From positions 1 through 24,846 of the IMG/VR virus record IMGVR_UViG_3300049846_000818: a stretch of 24,846 nucleotides of DNA, one strand, 5' to 3'. Numbering within the stretch: position 1 is the first letter of the stretch; each line of letters opens with the position of its first letter. This document shows, piece by piece, positions 13,201 to 20,069 of the stretch. The translations under genes were made by a program, and so were the position numbers. This DNA is from a virus. The notes beneath the pieces are model-generated. The model saw only the letters and a list, made by a program, of their open reading frames with translations, was not told the origin of the DNA and made no database searches.

Positions 13201-14490
13201 CCCGAGTACATCGACAAGTCAGTCCTTCGTAACTGGCTGATTTCACAGGGAATGGGGAGGACCAGCGGCGATTTCACCAACGCTGGTCATAGAACACCCA
13301 ACCATATGCTTAACGCTATGGATATGGGATTTATTGACCCCAAATATGACAGCAATTACGTTCAAAAGACAAAAGAGATGGAAGCCAAGCTTCGGGCAAC
13401 CGGGGCATTTGGGAATCAGCTGTTTGGGCCGACCAGCGACCCCGGCGGACACGGAACCCACCTTCACATTCCGACGCCGGGTGGAAGAGTGAAAGTCACG
13501 CCTGGCCTGGCTCAGTTAATGGGGCTTGGCCAGCCAATGCAGCAAGGTCAAACCTATCCATCCGTTGGCAATGGTCAGCCGGAACCGGAATCACCAGTTG
13601 CACCAGCCGCCAACCAGGCAGCTGAATCCCTCGGAAATCTTGATCAAAAGGCAAGGCAGGCAGCTGAAGGAGTTACCCAGGTTGGCACGCAGATGTCTGA
13701 CTCCGTTTCTAAGTTCCAGCAAATCGTTGGCACTGGTCTACAGGCGATCACAAGTGTTGCCATGGGCATTGGTGGCGCCCAAATGATTCGCAAAGGCGGT
13801 ACTTACAACACGTTGATGGGCGCTGCTTCGATTTTCGGATCTATTAGCTCTCTGACGGGGATGTTCGGAACCGGTGGCCCCCTGTCTGGTCTATTCGGAA
13901 GCAAGGCCCCATCGGCCACTGCCAGCAACTTCATGATGCCCCAGGTGACCGGTGTTCCCGGCGGCTTACGCGCCTTGGGCGGCCCAGTCTTCAAGGGTGA
14001 GGAGTATCTGGTCGGCGAAGAAGGCCCTGAGGTCATCAGGATGGGTGCCAACGGCACTGTCATCCCCACCGATGAGCTGTACGTGCCCGGACTGGACGAC
14101 AGGGACTCCTCCAGCGCCCCTCCGATCGGTCGCTATGCCAGACGGTCCAATGCCAGCTCCGACATGGCTGATGGCGATTCTGAGCGGAGCGTCTACGGCG
14201 ACACTTACGAACGGGGATCCAGTTCCACCACCTACATCGGCAACTACGGCAGAACAGTTCCGTATCAGCGGAGTGAAACCAGCCGGGAGATTGATCGACT
14301 GGAGCGCGTTACTTCCAGCCCGAGCGAACTGCCTCCGATCAAGTATGAAACCACCAGAGTCAATGAGTATGACTTTGTGACACCGGAGCAGCTTGAGGCA
14401 TCCAACGCAAGAACCGCCAAGGTCGCCAGAAACCAGACGATCCGCGAGCTTGCTGATAGTCTCAAGACACGTAAGCGCCTGGGGCTCTGA
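7255..14490 (+). CDS. Tail tape measure protein with possible embedded peptidase, 2411 aa
   Basis: Its length sets tail length, and it probably reaches the host membrane during DNA injection. Residues 1-1000 are Arg/Lys/Ala/Glu-rich and largely helical. A very Gly-rich hydrophobic segment (about 1095-1150) could be membrane-active. A long coiled coil runs from about 1356 to 1632. At 2011-2075 lie His2012, His2017, Asp2023 and then HGTHLHI (His2066, 2069, 2071), resembling the zinc and catalytic residues of M15-type D,D-carboxypeptidases. A second hydrophobic stretch (2152-2210) is followed by ALGGPV...YLVGEEGPEVI (2242-2261), the standard C-terminal motif of tape measures. GTG 7255 follows TTCAAG by 2 nt. 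At about 0.15 nm per residue the tail could be near 300 nm or longer. Confidence 0.95.
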   Translation: MATNRETIEIALSGLEKLNQLERTLKGLETYADNVADAIGGIQSRIDELSGVAGRAATRARSASVAARAIGGVVGDKSFGRGPSGGETLKNRNRLKKIAASVDLELQQSRTVFREAAKARRALTPELEKLGKAANQNAREQARVGAELTEYRKTVRSARERILAGVSELGAQARGRSTNILRSRYRTQRNRLSSGPELSGELAKQAEELERKFESTEKRLAQLDRAERALNRTVRAANPEAGPSELRRIIGRERGAIASSRRATVTEQGRLLEQRREIGRVSRGRRLVGAQSTILRERISGLERAGVTPGRLKADIGGQSVDLETIIKQASQAANLAGKKGDIRGNVERAKTLLEIAKNQVGILERELTLTNKVADAEQKRASAIQKVTDILERLRTSGASGSRMQAFEQLATQLRGMSNSKNMPEFDRVLRDALAASARVAQPKGFVRGPASPLLGKKFIQGSPKNIAARETALLQIEEFQQRINKLSAKGAPGEILNRATDAFSRLASLASSNNFRQFDQLASNLQRLLRIASGQIQGGAGGAGNRAKAEENVINTYKKTASAVEQLELANERAANRAAGLYDDSDLKNFLNGLYQTEEAAKGYLDQLDKTFKLEDARRKANEKGAAKTEQQLDRENGQMLAIEKRQRKLAELRAAGVAGPAIQRAQSLVERLPELAAQGAGGAREFRRVERQAAQALGFATPGRGAGAGGGRAKTPEQIARNFARELSSAQVAEQNLIGLSRKNVDASSQLVSIQGAINQAKKLGTSISEKDLEILKDQVATARDFVKVQNAQLANAQKGSNLKALKAASESRLPSLQRDTLTSGLIELGRADTAAKVFRGGRSGEQALSNIINAFNKTQQTQATRGSAARPADERTGVEREIDRYKQIFAGLTSNPRFYGELLSKLPREAITTTMAGAATEREASIRRPGLSVFRPGGGPGDLEGQILSEYQKVFGTVPSGVKQLFDKIGSVFDAIVGRPSGGGGGGRPPIGPGGPSGPGDFGDEINSARGNTQRLLGLADIADMSGASIKELQLFSQALSETREGVKMTDASFNQLTKAIDKVDDRIARTDPDADLLVRRFGRRGGQAVGEGLIGGAFPLLFGQGGGAALGGGVGGFLGGFAGGTLGFGLSLAGTAIGSQVDALAQAAQDTGNLLRDLAGDVSGSFEKIKESGLFASRGQEKLVSRLLEAGDKTAAYAIIQGELNKKIGAEGAAQLKAAADAGDRMKRAMADLSVQMQIFIAGPLTDLLNKISAAIEGRATENRVQDLLATLPQDQRKRFQAELSKEAAANSPFRGFLGGLFGFNAQRAGQATGGGERSLIPQETLRSLIAEFSQFAAQGGPQSISERSQETIRNAESRRSLAQAELDIASKAGEPAEILKGFKQQATAIRREQEDIDRQSFELRRDYEKQIEDIRRGVEDRITQIRQENAQKELEIVVKQGQIREASLKNANALIQASFAGDELASSLSDAVSAYLESQLSAQNQIEQRRRQFEIEVSNRQVEIEKYKAEVARNISRLNIDTAQKVAEINRNITRRNEDAALNNFETEKKIASLRIRVTNEDLIVQRANLKADIAGVQAALQKEGLTPDQRKTYVDLNFVRSQRLREINDAVSDFKDYQKKIEQLQAPPRLTEIAPVALGNVNASLGALNSSFREGTRLLTQFNEAADELDGILETGRTIEFVARIQQIALSSGRGLINSLRESVDGYKASIGQIEPLSERIRKSFDDLITKYQGKLTPADVQDLKQLRDLQIRLKELEPTIKFYTDSFSGYTNEIKGAKEAIVELLAPTSEYEKALRLINKSGGLSIDPKIRKDLLESAKELDNINAKLKALRALKDVAGGITDSFIEFNKQLLTGQGLTESLKGYLEGVANKTLGVLLEFTLRPLEEALFKNLAGALGFEIDKEDPLLKPLGSIEGDVKRIADSITSRAALGRQEREAAAQAAAQQPAAQMPAAQLPANGIVPGPGAMAQRQGYPEYIDKSVLRNWLISQGMGRTSGDFTNAGHRTPNHMLNAMDMGFIDPKYDSNYVQKTKEMEAKLRATGAFGNQLFGPTSDPGGHGTHLHIPTPGGRVKVTPGLAQLMGLGQPMQQGQTYPSVGNGQPEPESPVAPAANQAAESLGNLDQKARQAAEGVTQVGTQMSDSVSKFQQIVGTGLQAITSVAMGIGGAQMIRKGGTYNTLMGAASIFGSISSLTGMFGTGGPLSGLFGSKAPSATASNFMMPQVTGVPGGLRALGGPVFKGEEYLVGEEGPEVIRMGANGTVIPTDELYVPGLDDRDSSSAPPIGRYARRSNASSDMADGDSERSVYGDTYERGSSSTTYIGNYGRTVPYQRSETSREIDRLERVTSSPSELPPIKYETTRVNEYDFVTPEQLEASNARTAKVARNQTIRELADSLKTRKRLGL

Positions 14491-14493
14491 TCT

Positions 14494-14982
14494 GTGAAGG
14501 GTGAATTTGCAATCGTCAGCTACATCCGCTTCAAAGAGCGCGGGGGAGGGGGCTACCTTCCCTATGCGTATCAGAACTACTTCATCAGTGAAATACGAAA
14601 CTACGGCGGCGTTTCCTACGATTTTGCTCCGTTAGGTGTTTCCGGTGGTGGCGGCAAGCAAGGTGGTGAACGCAGCAGGGGTGCGATTGTCTGCCCTGCT
14701 AACACGATTGCACAGAACATCTTTTGGCAAGCAGATTCCAATAAGTGGCTGGTTGAAGTCACTTCTGTTGAAATCGACACCTCAAGCGATGAAGAACTTG
14801 CGCAGCTAACAAGAATGCTGTGGGCCTGTAAAGTTGAGGGCAGTGTTGAACTTGGCAAACCCGGTCAATCAGTTCTTCAGTTGTTTAGTCCGCTTGATAC
14901 AATCGGAGCTACTGTCGGTGGCAGACCGCTTTCGCAGTCACTGGTGGGAGCGCTGCCAACAACAGGGAGTATCTCAGTATGA
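14494..14982 (+). CDS. Minor tail / tail-tip protein, gpM/gpL-like position, 162 aa
   Basis: GTG 14494 lies 3 nt after the tape measure stop. The protein has a Gly-rich N-terminal beta region (FKERGGGGYLPYAY, YGGVSYDFAPLGVSGGGG), a middle with WLVEVTSVEIDTSS and two cysteines (VCPAN, WACKV), and an end with LFSPLDTIGATVGGRPLSQS and LVGALPTTGSISV. The 'L.SPLDai.a.v..r.ls..lVG.LP.tG' end is familiar from distal tail or minor tail proteins that follow tape measures. No Fe-S cluster motif like lambda gpL is visible. It would sit at the junction of tube and tip. No Shine-Dalgarno. The stop overlaps the next ATG (ATGA). Confidence 0.65.
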   Translation: MKGEFAIVSYIRFKERGGGGYLPYAYQNYFISEIRNYGGVSYDFAPLGVSGGGGKQGGERSRGAIVCPANTIAQNIFWQADSNKWLVEVTSVEIDTSSDEELAQLTRMLWACKVEGSVELGKPGQSVLQLFSPLDTIGATVGGRPLSQSLVGALPTTGSISV

Positions 14983-15386
14983 GCCTGAAAGACTATCTTG
15001 GCCTGAAGCATGAGTTTGCAGCTGACCCAAGGGATGGGAGGGCTGCCGATTGCCTGCTCCTTTGCTTTACACTTCTGGATGAAAGTGGTTTTTACAGGCC
15101 TGAGCTTGATCCGCGCTGGATGGACATGGCGCTTGCTGGGCTCTGGTCATCGCTGGAAACAGCATGGAATCACCACACCTCCCCTGTCAATGCTGTTGGC
15201 GCTGGTTGCGTAGCACTTCACTGGAATAGACCAAACAGCAAGCACCCACGACTTGGTATTTCCACTGTTGTTGAAGATAGCGGCAATCTTGGTGTCGTTA
15301 TGATTCACGCAAGAAAGGGTGTTGTCTGGCTTCCGCTTACAACTCCTGGACTTCCACGGTTCAACTTTCGCCGTTTTACACGATGA
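14979..15386 (+). CDS. NlpC/P60-like tail-tip protein, diverged, 135 aa
   Basis: It sits in the place of the lambda K peptidase domain, between the M/L-like gene and the J-like gene. Residues 18-34 (RDGRAADCLLLCFTLL) resemble the NlpC/P60 start '..G.DC.gLv', giving Cys25 as a candidate nucleophile, and the end has HPRLGI (His89) and VMIHARKGVVWLPL, like 'HvGI...' and '.fiHA..GV...pL'. Residue spacing between Cys and His is close to that of the family, but the Gly-rich surroundings are altered, so activity is uncertain. If active it would cleave peptidoglycan cross-bridges during entry or be a structural remnant. ATGA overlaps on both sides. Confidence 0.6.
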   Translation: MSLKDYLGLKHEFAADPRDGRAADCLLLCFTLLDESGFYRPELDPRWMDMALAGLWSSLETAWNHHTSPVNAVGAGCVALHWNRPNSKHPRLGISTVVEDSGNLGVVMIHARKGVVWLPLTTPGLPRFNFRRFTR

Positions 15387-18300
15387 AGCCTCATCTGCTG
15401 CCGATGCACTACCGGCTCGGTCGCATCCTGGGGATCCGGCCGGAGGAGGTGAAGCGCTTCTACGCGGAGGCCGCCAAGAAGGCAGCGGAAGGCCCCCAGC
15501 CAGCCGTTGTGGCCGGTATCGAGACAGCCACGCTGGCCACCATCGCAGCGGTCGCTTCGGCCATCTCCGTGGGCCTGACGATCGTTGCCCAGTTCTTCCG
15601 CCCTGGGGAGGCGAATCCAGCCAGGCTGCAAAGCAGCGAGAAGTTTGGTCGAACAGTCAGTGATGTGCGGCGCTATGCACCTCGCGATGGCTTTGATTCG
15701 CTGCAGGAGCCGGCCTCAATGGGTCAGCCCATGCCGATGGTTTTCGCACTGAAAGAGGAAATTGATGGCGAAACATATGGCGGGATCAGGGTCAATGGCT
15801 CACTGGTGTGGAGTCAGCTACAAACTAGCAATGGACAGCAACTTCTTAGAACTGTTTTCTTGATTGGCGATGGTGGCATTGGCGAGCTTGACCCAAACGG
15901 TTTCGCCCTTGGCAACAATCTTCTCAATGCGTATAATATTGGCCCAGGAACAGAGCTTGGCTCCTCATACGTCGTTTATGTCAGGCCGAATGGTGGACGG
16001 ATCACATCAGCGGACCGCATTGCTGGAAGACTTGCAAATCTTGATCCAGGAAATGCCGAAAACTACGGTGGCAGCGATGTTTTTGCGGTTAGGTCTATTG
16101 ACAGAGCATGGGCTGGTGACTTCTGTTCTGTCACACGACCCAGTTCAAATGCTGTTTTTGGCCTTTATTCTCCAATCGGCAACAATCTTGCTTATCGCAT
16201 AAATCCCGTCATCCGCGCACAGTACCAGGCGCAGCTGATCCCAAAGGGAGATGATGGCGATGCAAAAGTTGTCTGTCAGATTGATGATGTTGCAGCTGCT
16301 CAACGCGATAAGACTCGGGCAGTTTTTTCAACGCGCTCTGGCTTCATCTCTGGTAGCGCTGATGCTATTGGCAATACGCTAGTTTACATCCTTGACAACA
16401 GCAGTGATGTAGAAACAGACTTCAGTAAAGCCTTCAACCCACTTGCATGGAGCGTTGAAGTAGAAGTTGAGCGAATTGGCGGCAGTGGAACAACGGTCAA
16501 CGAATACGGATCTACATCGTCCTCGACTGGGCTGTCTTCATCAGCATTTAACGAAGGCTTTATTGAAAGCTCGCTTATTGCTGGCATCCAGTGGCTTGAC
16601 GCAACGAATAATCCAATTACTAACCCATTTGTCTTAATCACGGAGACGTCCGGAACAAAGGTTACGCTGAGCACAAACCTTGAATATGACGCCTCTTCGT
16701 TGACAGATGAAGAGAAGAAGGTACTGCTTTACTGTCGCTTCAAGCTAAAGTTTGTCAACGGAGCCATTGATGACGATGACGAGCCCTCGGCCTATTATCG
16801 TGTCAACGTTGAGCAGAAAACAGATATTTCAACAAACTACAACATCAACTTCACCAATCAAACATTTTCGGCAAGCAATCAAGCGCCAACCATAACTTAT
16901 GTCGTTGATTCGCAGGCCGCCTCGCGCAAAACTGTTGAAACAACACTGAACAAAGGTGAGCTTTACAGTGAGCCAGCGGCTGACATCGCTTCTGCTATCG
17001 CTGGCAAGCAAGAGCAGTGGGATGATGCAATCCAGATTGGCGCACTTTACAAGTTTGGTACGGCACTGGTTGTTTGCACTGGTCGCAGCCCAGAAGGCGA
17101 GGTCTTCACAAGCGAGGCCGGTTTTAATAACCCAAGTTCGCAGAATCCACGCCCAGGTCAAGCAATTCAAGCAACCTTCACTGTCGTTCGACCTGGGCAA
17201 ATTGAGCTGACGACGCTGAATGATATTCGCCGTGGTGCAAATGAGCTGACCGAGCGTAGCGTTGCAACCAACTTTCCTCACCTGTTCAGGGTTTCAATTG
17301 CAACCATCACGACAACCCGTCCAACGCGACTGATTGAGATCATCGTCAGGAGCAACCTTGGCATCAGGATCAGCAATCTCTGCAACTTCAGGGACACGAT
17401 CTCTTATGGCGCTGCTGACAACAAGGCGTGTCTTGACTACCGGGGAGACACGATCTCAAAAGGCTCAACGCTCAAGCAGTTCAACTACACCTCTGGAACG
17501 GTGACAACCGCCCAGATGCGGTACTCCTTCTTCAGGATTCGCGTCAGAAAAAGCGGTAGCGAAGATGAGTGGACGCAGTTCCCTGAGTGCTATTGCATTC
17601 GTGGCATCAACCAGCAGAATCAGTTCAATACAATCAGACTTCAGTTCCCCGAGGTTGCGCAGTGGGAGATTGAATTTGAGCCATTGTCTGGATGGGAAAT
17701 CAGATCCGGCAATGCAACCGGCACCTACGTGCTAATTGATGACAAACGCAATACCGAAAGCAATCTGATCACCAAAAGCTATCAGTCGGTCACGCTATAC
17801 GTGTACGGCAAGCAGGGCAGTGGAGCTGACATTGGAGTCGTCAACACCAACGACGATCCCTTCAGGCTCCCGGCGATCCATAAAGACCAGTCCCAGGGCT
17901 ATGGAAGCCTGGGCTACGGCTACACCGATGGCGTTCAGTTCGTTGATGAATTCGGCGCCTTGGCTGAAACATTCGTATTCCCCGAAGTCACATCAAGTGC
18001 CGAAGGCAATCCAGAGCATGAGATCGTTTCAGTCACTGAAATCGTTCAGAACGAAACGCTGCCGCTCTACCCAGGTCTAGCGCTGGCAGGTCTTGATCTA
18101 CTGCCTGGCAATACCTTCCAGCAGCTGGGGCAGTTCTCTGGTTACGCGAATGCCGGATACCCGGAAACTAGAAGGCTTCGCAATGACATGACGCGAGGTG
18201 CTAGCCACCTCCTACCTGACATTGCTCTTGAGCTGCTGACCAATCCGGTGTATGGCAATGGCGATCAAGTCAGTGATGACCAGATCGACATGGACTCCTT

Positions 18301-19240
18301 CAAGGAAGCGGCCGAATGGTGCTACGCCAACAGGTACTTCTGCGATCTGGTCTATCTGCCGTCAAACATCAAGGAATGGATCGCCCAGAAGGCCGAAGAG
18401 CACCTGATGTACTTCCTGGAGATTGATGGCATATTCGTGCTGCGTCCAATGTTCCCGTATGTCAGTGGCGATCCGACAAACTGGAATGCACCAGTGCAGA
18501 TCAAGGGCGTATTTGGCCTGCTGCAAATGCGTTCCTTCTCGTTCTCAGCTGTTGACGAAGAGGCTAGGCGTTCAATCAAGGTTTCCGGCCGCTGGAGAGA
18601 AGAGAGAAAGTCCAGTAATATTACGAATCCAGGGATTTTCCCCGTAGAGAAGGAGGTTTTGATTCGTGAAGCCGGAACGCTGTCATCTGAGGAAGATCCG
18701 ATCCAGTCGTTCGATCTTTCGGATTTCGCCACCAATGAGAAGCACCTGATTGACTATCTGAAGATGAAGGCCCGTATCCGCAGGCTTGCAACTCATGGAG
18801 TCACGATGGAGCTGACACAGGACTCTCTGCTTGCTCCCGTCAAACCTGGGGACTATGTTCAGGTTCCCGTTGAGGTGACGTTCTTTGATGAATACAAGAC
18901 CGGAATCGTGAAGGATGATGGCGTGCTGATCTCAGTTGTTGACATTTCGCCCGGTGTCTATCAAGCTGCAATATGGAATGGCATACTGGAAAGCCCTATC
19001 ACTGAAACGCAGATCACCATCAACGGAGACGGAACTGCATCACCAGCTGGCGTTATCTTCATGATCAAGGAGTCTGGCTCCGATTACAGGACATACCGCA
19101 TCCTTGACATTGATCCAGGGGAGAGCGGTGGTTTTACCGTAAGCGCAATTGAATCACCAACCGATGCAAACGGAAGGCTGATCCTGTCCCAGAATTGGGG
19201 TGGATTGACCACTGACGAAAACTGGGTGATTGAAAAATGA
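15383..19240 (+). CDS. Central tail-tip protein, gpJ-like, 1285 aa
   Basis: This should form the tip below the tape measure and contact the host surface or the fibres. Residues 42-72 are a hydrophobic helix (VVAGIETATLATIAAVASAI) like the membrane-like segment near the N-terminus of J/TipJ proteins. Next comes SLQEPASMGQPMPMVFALKE, the equivalent of '.G..iP.vYG', then VNGSLVWSQL and beta-rich domains up to about 800. The region from about 960 (DDQIDMDSFKEAAEWCYANR to LQMRSFSFSAVDEEARRSIK) matches the phage-tail hub part of J, and the C-terminus (from PVKPGDYVQVP) is an OB-like and Ig-like end. Length is typical of lambda J (about 1130). ATGA overlaps at both ends. Confidence 0.85.
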   Translation: MKPHLLPMHYRLGRILGIRPEEVKRFYAEAAKKAAEGPQPAVVAGIETATLATIAAVASAISVGLTIVAQFFRPGEANPARLQSSEKFGRTVSDVRRYAPRDGFDSLQEPASMGQPMPMVFALKEEIDGETYGGIRVNGSLVWSQLQTSNGQQLLRTVFLIGDGGIGELDPNGFALGNNLLNAYNIGPGTELGSSYVVYVRPNGGRITSADRIAGRLANLDPGNAENYGGSDVFAVRSIDRAWAGDFCSVTRPSSNAVFGLYSPIGNNLAYRINPVIRAQYQAQLIPKGDDGDAKVVCQIDDVAAAQRDKTRAVFSTRSGFISGSADAIGNTLVYILDNSSDVETDFSKAFNPLAWSVEVEVERIGGSGTTVNEYGSTSSSTGLSSSAFNEGFIESSLIAGIQWLDATNNPITNPFVLITETSGTKVTLSTNLEYDASSLTDEEKKVLLYCRFKLKFVNGAIDDDDEPSAYYRVNVEQKTDISTNYNINFTNQTFSASNQAPTITYVVDSQAASRKTVETTLNKGELYSEPAADIASAIAGKQEQWDDAIQIGALYKFGTALVVCTGRSPEGEVFTSEAGFNNPSSQNPRPGQAIQATFTVVRPGQIELTTLNDIRRGANELTERSVATNFPHLFRVSIATITTTRPTRLIEIIVRSNLGIRISNLCNFRDTISYGAADNKACLDYRGDTISKGSTLKQFNYTSGTVTTAQMRYSFFRIRVRKSGSEDEWTQFPECYCIRGINQQNQFNTIRLQFPEVAQWEIEFEPLSGWEIRSGNATGTYVLIDDKRNTESNLITKSYQSVTLYVYGKQGSGADIGVVNTNDDPFRLPAIHKDQSQGYGSLGYGYTDGVQFVDEFGALAETFVFPEVTSSAEGNPEHEIVSVTEIVQNETLPLYPGLALAGLDLLPGNTFQQLGQFSGYANAGYPETRRLRNDMTRGASHLLPDIALELLTNPVYGNGDQVSDDQIDMDSFKEAAEWCYANRYFCDLVYLPSNIKEWIAQKAEEHLMYFLEIDGIFVLRPMFPYVSGDPTNWNAPVQIKGVFGLLQMRSFSFSAVDEEARRSIKVSGRWREERKSSNITNPGIFPVEKEVLIREAGTLSSEEDPIQSFDLSDFATNEKHLIDYLKMKARIRRLATHGVTMELTQDSLLAPVKPGDYVQVPVEVTFFDEYKTGIVKDDGVLISVVDISPGVYQAAIWNGILESPITETQITINGDGTASPAGVIFMIKESGSDYRTYRILDIDPGESGGFTVSAIESPTDANGRLILSQNWGGLTTDENWVIEK

Positions 19241-19644
19241 GTTCCATTCAGTTCCCTGACATCACCCCCTCGTCAATGGATTTTACGCCTCCGCGCTTTC
19301 CGGTGGGCGTCGATACAAGCCTTGGCGGTGTTACAACCAGAAGAAGGTTTGGTAACCGTCAATATGACGGGAGGTTAGCTGTTGAATTCAGGAATATCGC
19401 GAACTCTATCTGTGCTGAGACGCTGCTGGCCCATGTCCAGACAGGCGGGCTTGCGTCAATCACTTTTTACGACAGCTTTTTCCTTGGCGCTGGTGCCGAC
19501 CTGAGGCCATTCTTGGACTGCTCAGCGTACCAAGGCTTATCTTGGTATTTTGTTGAAGAGTCGCCGCCAAGAATCAACCGGATCGAGGGTGGAGCAGAGA
19601 TTTCAAATATGTCTGTAGAGTTTGCCGCTCGTCTGGTGCTGTAA
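19237..19644 (+). CDS. Conserved tail-tip-associated protein, 135 aa
   Basis: The protein starts with FPDITPSSMDFTPPRFPVGV, then GVTTRRRFGNRQYDGRLAVE with FRNIANS, a helix and FYDSFF, and ends with WYFVEESPPRINRIEGGAEI and a final strand. This follows a family of small phage tail proteins found near receptor-binding genes ('FP...PSsr...PG..p...f....G...RR..G...y...L.l.f.Ni' and '..W.y.e.P.i....g.....v.l.a'). It is a beta-rich fold with no catalytic motif; role in the tip or in fibre attachment is inferred. ATG overlaps the J-like stop (ATGA). Confidence 0.7.
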   Translation: MSSIQFPDITPSSMDFTPPRFPVGVDTSLGGVTTRRRFGNRQYDGRLAVEFRNIANSICAETLLAHVQTGGLASITFYDSFFLGAGADLRPFLDCSAYQGLSWYFVEESPPRINRIEGGAEISNMSVEFAARLVL

Positions 19645-19645
19645 A

Positions 19646-19660
19646 ATGGTGAAAAACCAT
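19646..19660 (+). repeat. Short hairpin between tail genes
   Basis: ATGGT-GAAAA-ACCAT forms a 5-bp hairpin right after the stop of the preceding gene and 7 nt before the next ATG. There is no T-run, so it is not a terminator. It may shape ribosome access or protect a processed 3' end; it could also be chance. Confidence 0.3.
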
Positions 19661-19667
19661 CTCTCCA

Positions 19668-20069
19668 ATGACCATCGCAACCGGCGCAGACGCCTACGTC
19701 TACTGGAACGGACAGCACGTTGGAAGCTTTGTGTCAGCTGAGCAGCCAACCGAGAATCCGGCACTTGAAACAACGCCTCTTGGTGTTAGCGATAGAACCT
19801 ACATCAGCTCACGACTGAGAAACAATACGTTCTCTGGGACGTTGTACTACGATCCCGACGACTCTGCAGCCAAGTTGCTGATCAATGCAATCGACGAGAA
19901 CGTATCACAAAACGGCACCCTTAAGGTCGAATGGCTCAAGAATACGTCAAACGGAAGCCGTGAAGGTTCGGCTATTGTTACCTCCAGAGGTGCTTCAGTT
20001 TCTGTAGGTGATCTTTTGCGGATCAACCTTTCGATTCAGTTCACCGGCACCGTTTCTGGCAGCTTCTGA
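19668..20069 (+). CDS. Tail tube-like protein, 133 aa
   Basis: The protein looks like a single tail tube-fold domain: GADAYVYWNGQHVGSFVSAE at the start, ALETTPLGVSDRTYISSRLR in the first loop ('..letT.lG.....y..g.r...'), SGTLYYDPDD and AAKLLINAIDEN in the middle, and a final RINLSIQFTGTVSGSF strand. It is separate from the major tail tube protein at 5805-6557 and lies beyond the tail-tip genes, so it is more likely a fibre-attachment or tail-decoration protein than the bulk tube. No Shine-Dalgarno is present; the TGA overlaps the next ATG (TGATG). Confidence 0.65.
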   Translation: MTIATGADAYVYWNGQHVGSFVSAEQPTENPALETTPLGVSDRTYISSRLRNNTFSGTLYYDPDDSAAKLLINAIDENVSQNGTLKVEWLKNTSNGSREGSAIVTSRGASVSVGDLLRINLSIQFTGTVSGSF

